A stretch of 36,217 nucleotides of DNA, from contig JANYJQ010000192.1 of the NCBI GenBank assembly GCA_025358435.1, forward strand, positions 1 through 36,217, in the 5' to 3' direction. Shown piece by piece: positions 33,633 through 36,217 of this stretch. Source of the stretch: Holophagaceae bacterium (lineage in GTDB: Bacteria; Acidobacteriota; Holophagae; Holophagales; Holophagaceae). Position 1 is the first letter of the stretch; each line of letters begins with the position of its first letter. Under the pieces are notes generated by a model that worked only from the letters and a program-made list of their open reading frames with translations, was not told the DNA's origin and did no database searches. The translations under genes were made by a program, and so were the position numbers.

Positions 33633-35360
33633 ATGAAGACCTTCGATTTCAAGATTGATCCCCTGACCGGCGAGGAATACTGCGAGGTCTACCTGACAGG
33701 CCGGCAGCTCCTGAATGATCCACACCTGAACAAGGCCTCGGCCTTCACCGAAGAGGAACGTCTCAGCCTGGGCCTGGACGGCCTGGTGAGCTCGGGCGTT
33801 TCCACCATGGAAATCCAGTTGGACCGGGCCCTGGAATCCTTCCGCCGGAAACCCGACGACCTTGAACGCTACCTGTACCTGATCGGCCTCCAGGACCGCA
33901 GTGAGCCGCTGTTCTACCGCCTGCTGGTGGACAATCTTATCGAGATGGTGCCCATCATCTACACCCCCACCGTGGGCCAGGCCTGTCTGCAGATGAGCCA
34001 CATCCAACGCCGGTTCCGCGGCGTCTACATCACGCCGGACAACATCGCCAACATCGATCAGATCTTCCAGGGCATCTCGCTGCCCCACGTCTACTTGATC
34101 GTGGTGACGGATGGCGAGCGCATCCTGGGCCTGGGCGACTTGGGTTCCGACGGCATGGGCATCCCCGTGGGCAAGGTGAGCCTCTACGTCGCCGCCGGTG
34201 GCCTCCACCCCGCGATTTGTCTACCCATCAGCCTGGATGTGGGCACGAATACCGAGCGTCTGTTGAACGACCCGCTCTACCTGGGCTACCGGCACCGCCG
34301 TCTTGAAGGCGAAGCCTACGATGAGATCGTGGAAAAATTCGTGTTGGGCGTGCGGCGTAATTTCCCCGATGCGCTGCTGCAATGGGAGGACTTCGCGAAG
34401 CACAAAGCCTTCAACAATCTTGAACGCTACCGTGACCGCATCCTTTCCTTCAACGATGACATCCAGGGCACCGGCGCCACGGCTCTGGCCGCGCTGATGA
34501 CTGCGATGCGCATCAAGGGCGAGTCCTTCAAGGACCAGCGCTTCCTCATCGTGGGCATGGGCCAGGCAGGCACCGGCGTCGGCCTGAACATCCGCGCCCA
34601 GTTGAAAGAAGAGGGACTGAACGAAGAGGAAATCCGGGCGCGCATCTTCGCGGTGGAACAGCAGGGACTATTGGTTGAAGGCGATCCCAAATTGGAGGCA
34701 CCGCAGATTCCCTTCGCCCAGAGCCAGAACAACCTAGGTGGATGGAAGCCAACGGAATCCGGCTTCTTTGCGCTGGCCGATGTCGTCCACAACGCCAAGC
34801 CCACGGTGCTGGTCGGCGTCACCGCCCAGCGCGGACTCTTCAGCGAAGCTATCCTGGCCGAAGTCGCCCGGAATACCGAAAGACCCGTGATCCTGGCGCT
34901 TTCCAACCCAACCTCAAGGACCGAATGCACCCCCGGAGAAGTCGCCCGCGCCACCGATGGAAGGGGACTCATCGCCACGGGAAGCCCCTTCGATCCCATC
35001 GAATGGAAGGGCGCCACCCTGCGTGTCTCCCAGTGCAACAATTTGTACGTCTTCCCCGGCATGGGCCTAGGCGCCCTGGTATCCAAGGCCACAAAGATCA
35101 CCGACGGGATGTTCCTGGCAGCCACCCGCGCCATCAGCGCCATGGTCACCCCGCCACAGGAATCCGAAGGGATGCTGCTGCCGCCCATGCAGGACATCCG
35201 CGAAGTGTCGGTGGCGGTCGCGGTGGCGGTGGGCCGCGAAGCCCGGGACCACGGCTTGGCCCGGCGCGTGGATGACATGACACTAGAAAAGCTGGTCCGC
35301 AAAGCCCAGTGGAATCCAGCCTACGCGCCCTACCGGCCAGGCCCGAATTCGCACAGATGA
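33633..35360 (+). CDS. maeA: NAD-type malic enzyme (oxaloacetate-decarboxylating)
   Basis: A 575-aa cytosolic enzyme converting malate to pyruvate and CO2 with NAD(P) reduction; E. coli MaeA is 565 aa. ATG 33633 follows TGGAG and begins KTFDFKIDPL. Family blocks include MVPIIYTPTVGQAC, ILGLGDLGSDGMGIPVGKVSLYVAAGG, the metal/active-site region LQWEDFAKHKAF and FNDDIQGTGATALA, the Rossmann loop VGMGQAGTGVGL, and ALSNPTSRTECTP. All are intact. Cofactor preference (NAD versus NADP) is inferred from size and family only. It is divergent from the aspartase gene and is followed by a 22-codon ORF. Confidence 0.93.
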   Translation: MKTFDFKIDPLTGEEYCEVYLTGRQLLNDPHLNKASAFTEEERLSLGLDGLVSSGVSTMEIQLDRALESFRRKPDDLERYLYLIGLQDRSEPLFYRLLVDNLIEMVPIIYTPTVGQACLQMSHIQRRFRGVYITPDNIANIDQIFQGISLPHVYLIVVTDGERILGLGDLGSDGMGIPVGKVSLYVAAGGLHPAICLPISLDVGTNTERLLNDPLYLGYRHRRLEGEAYDEIVEKFVLGVRRNFPDALLQWEDFAKHKAFNNLERYRDRILSFNDDIQGTGATALAALMTAMRIKGESFKDQRFLIVGMGQAGTGVGLNIRAQLKEEGLNEEEIRARIFAVEQQGLLVEGDPKLEAPQIPFAQSQNNLGGWKPTESGFFALADVVHNAKPTVLVGVTAQRGLFSEAILAEVARNTERPVILALSNPTSRTECTPGEVARATDGRGLIATGSPFDPIEWKGATLRVSQCNNLYVFPGMGLGALVSKATKITDGMFLAATRAISAMVTPPQESEGMLLPPMQDIREVSVAVAVAVGREARDHGLARRVDDMTLEKLVRKAQWNPAYAPYRPGPNSHR

Positions 35361-35425
35361 GCCTCGAAGTGGAGGTCGAAGGCATGAAAGCCGAAGTGGC
35401 CGCCCTGAAAGCGGCCAGTCACTGA
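35357..35425 (+). CDS. 22-codon ORF overlapping the malic enzyme stop, possible remnant
   Basis: ATG 35357 overlaps the malic enzyme TGA (ATGA) and encodes MSLEVEVEGMKAEVAALKAASH. The heptad-like VEGMKAEVAALKA recalls the C-terminal coiled-coil tail of several proteins (for example DUF480/YceH), so it may be a relic fused by deletion. Too short to assign; it could be meaningless. Confidence 0.25.
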   Translation: MSLEVEVEGMKAEVAALKAASH

Positions 35426-35434
35426 CGGCACCAT

Positions 35435-35455
35435 CCATGAATTCACGGTTCATGG
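35435..35455. repeat. 7-bp inverted repeat CCATGAA / TTCATGG
   Basis: CCATGAA and TTCATGG flank a 7-nt loop 75 nt after the malic enzyme stop. The stem is A/T-rich and there is no T-run, so terminator function is weakly supported. Confidence 0.3.
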
Positions 35456-35650
35456 CTGGCCTAGCCCGAAGTGTGACTTTCGTCCCAAGCCCTCTGGGAT
35501 ATCGTTGAAAACATTGAAAACCTTGATGCGCCGCCCCAGGCAGGCCTGTTCGGGCCTTCAAAACCGTATTCAAATCTACGGATGCGGCGTTTTTAACCAT
35601 CTGATCGTGATACTTGTGGATGGATGCTGCAATCTTCTAGGGAGTGGACA

Positions 35651-36172
35651 ATGGCCAAAGCATTGGATTACGCGAGCCTCAGCCTGATGGATGCCCTGGA
35701 CTTGGCGATTCTGGTGGAAGAAGAAGCCCAGGAGCGATATGAGGAATTCGCACATCAGCTGACCACCCACCACACGCTTGAGGCCGCCAAATTCTTCCTA
35801 TTGATGGAGCAGAATGAAGCTCTGCACAGGGTCATCCTGGGCACACGCCGGAAGAAGCTGTTCGGCACCCTGCCTCGCAACGTGACCCGGGAGATGCTGT
35901 GGGATGTCGAAGCCCCGGAGTACGACGGAGCCCGCGCCTTCATGTCGCTGCGGCAAGCGCTCGAAGTGGTGATGGCTGCCGAATCCAAGGCCTATGAATT
36001 TTATGACACGAACCTGAAGCACATAACGGATCCGGAAGTCAGAACCCTGTTTGAAGAACTGCGGGAAGAAGAAGGCGAGCATCAGGCGGCCGTCCGGGCT
36101 GAAATGGAAAAGCTCCCGCCCGGCCCCGACCCCGATCCCGAAGACTACGCCGACGAACCCAACGCGATGTGA
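35651..36172 (+). CDS. Rubrerythrin-like ferritin-fold diiron protein
   Basis: A 173-aa four-helix-bundle protein; ATG 35651 follows GGGAG and the ORF-track start is 9 codons upstream. Diiron ligands fit two half-motifs: acidic helix LVEEEAQERYEEF with EALH (E56-x-x-H59), and AAESKAYEFY with EEEGEH (ExxH near residue 150). There is no rubredoxin domain, so it is an erythrin-type or ferritin-like protein. Such proteins reduce peroxide or store iron in anaerobes. The Pro/Asp-rich C-terminal tail (GPDPDPEDYADEP) is unusual and probably disordered. No neighbour in the window explains a specific partner. Confidence 0.85.
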   Translation: MAKALDYASLSLMDALDLAILVEEEAQERYEEFAHQLTTHHTLEAAKFFLLMEQNEALHRVILGTRRKKLFGTLPRNVTREMLWDVEAPEYDGARAFMSLRQALEVVMAAESKAYEFYDTNLKHITDPEVRTLFEELREEEGEHQAAVRAEMEKLPPGPDPDPEDYADEPNAM

Positions 36173-36217
36173 TCGGCCATTGAAGCCACTGCGCTAAGGC
36201 AGCCGCGGATTCCAGGT

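Noticed and set aside
1-36217. CRISPR array, rRNA genes or intact insertion sequence
   Set aside because: No regularly spaced repeats, rRNA-like sequence or transposase seen in the window.

Overview
This is a high-GC bacterial window with dense, short-spaced genes, many predicted secreted proteins with classical N-terminal signal peptides, and Asp-box (VPS10/sortilin-like), PD40, YncE, S46-peptidase and tyrosine-rich envelope proteins. That mix, plus ferredoxins, a rubrerythrin-like protein and peptide/amino-acid catabolism genes, suggests a Gram-negative, probably anaerobic or microaerobic Acidobacteriota, possibly Holophagae/Geothrix-like. This taxonomic call is inference from gene content only.

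Layout. 1-2750 looks like the right end of an integrated element: the C-terminal half of a heavy-metal RND pump, a tyrosine integrase, and, just upstream of the integrase start, the 3' half of a tRNA-Glu(UUC) beginning at the anticodon loop, which is the expected shape of an attachment site. 2750-2900 is a compact block of hairpins plus an 18-nt inverted copy of the tRNA T-arm. 2991-10894 is mostly secreted or membrane proteins (PD40 propeller, large Asp-box protein, HExxH protein, small tyrosine-rich protein) and a cytidylate-kinase-like protein, with a ferredoxin fragment and a 37-aa lysine-rich mini-gene on the minus strand. 10896-14608 (minus) is a likely operon for a two-subunit, TAT-exported molybdenum hydroxylase and a YncE-like propeller. 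14821-15977 is an M20 peptidase broken by an internal deletion. 16209-18433 is a translationally coupled pair of secreted proteins, the first with HExxH. 18522-21270 (minus) carries a nitronate-monooxygenase-like flavoprotein and a cysteine-rich ferredoxin. 21487-25479 pairs an S46 dipeptidyl-peptidase with an OPT oligopeptide transporter. 25757-27074 is a third HExxH secreted protein, frameshifted. Then come a CDF metal transporter, a lipoprotein, a truncated coiled-coil gene, a proline-rich envelope protein, a divergent aspartase (with a cyclic-nucleotide-binding-like N-terminal domain) / malic enzyme pair, and a rubrerythrin-like protein.

How they fit together. The S46 peptidase and OPT transporter would cut and import peptides; aspartase and malic enzyme, joined by a fumarase not seen here, would take aspartate to fumarate, malate and pyruvate. 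RND and CDF pumps handle metals.

Most notable: three otherwise dissimilar secreted proteins share HExxHxxQ followed by ExxxW with ExxA/S before the W, a pattern suggesting an uncharacterised family of exported zinc-peptidase-like proteins; the aspartase fused to a regulatory-type domain with a degenerate phosphate-binding cassette; and several independently decaying genes.
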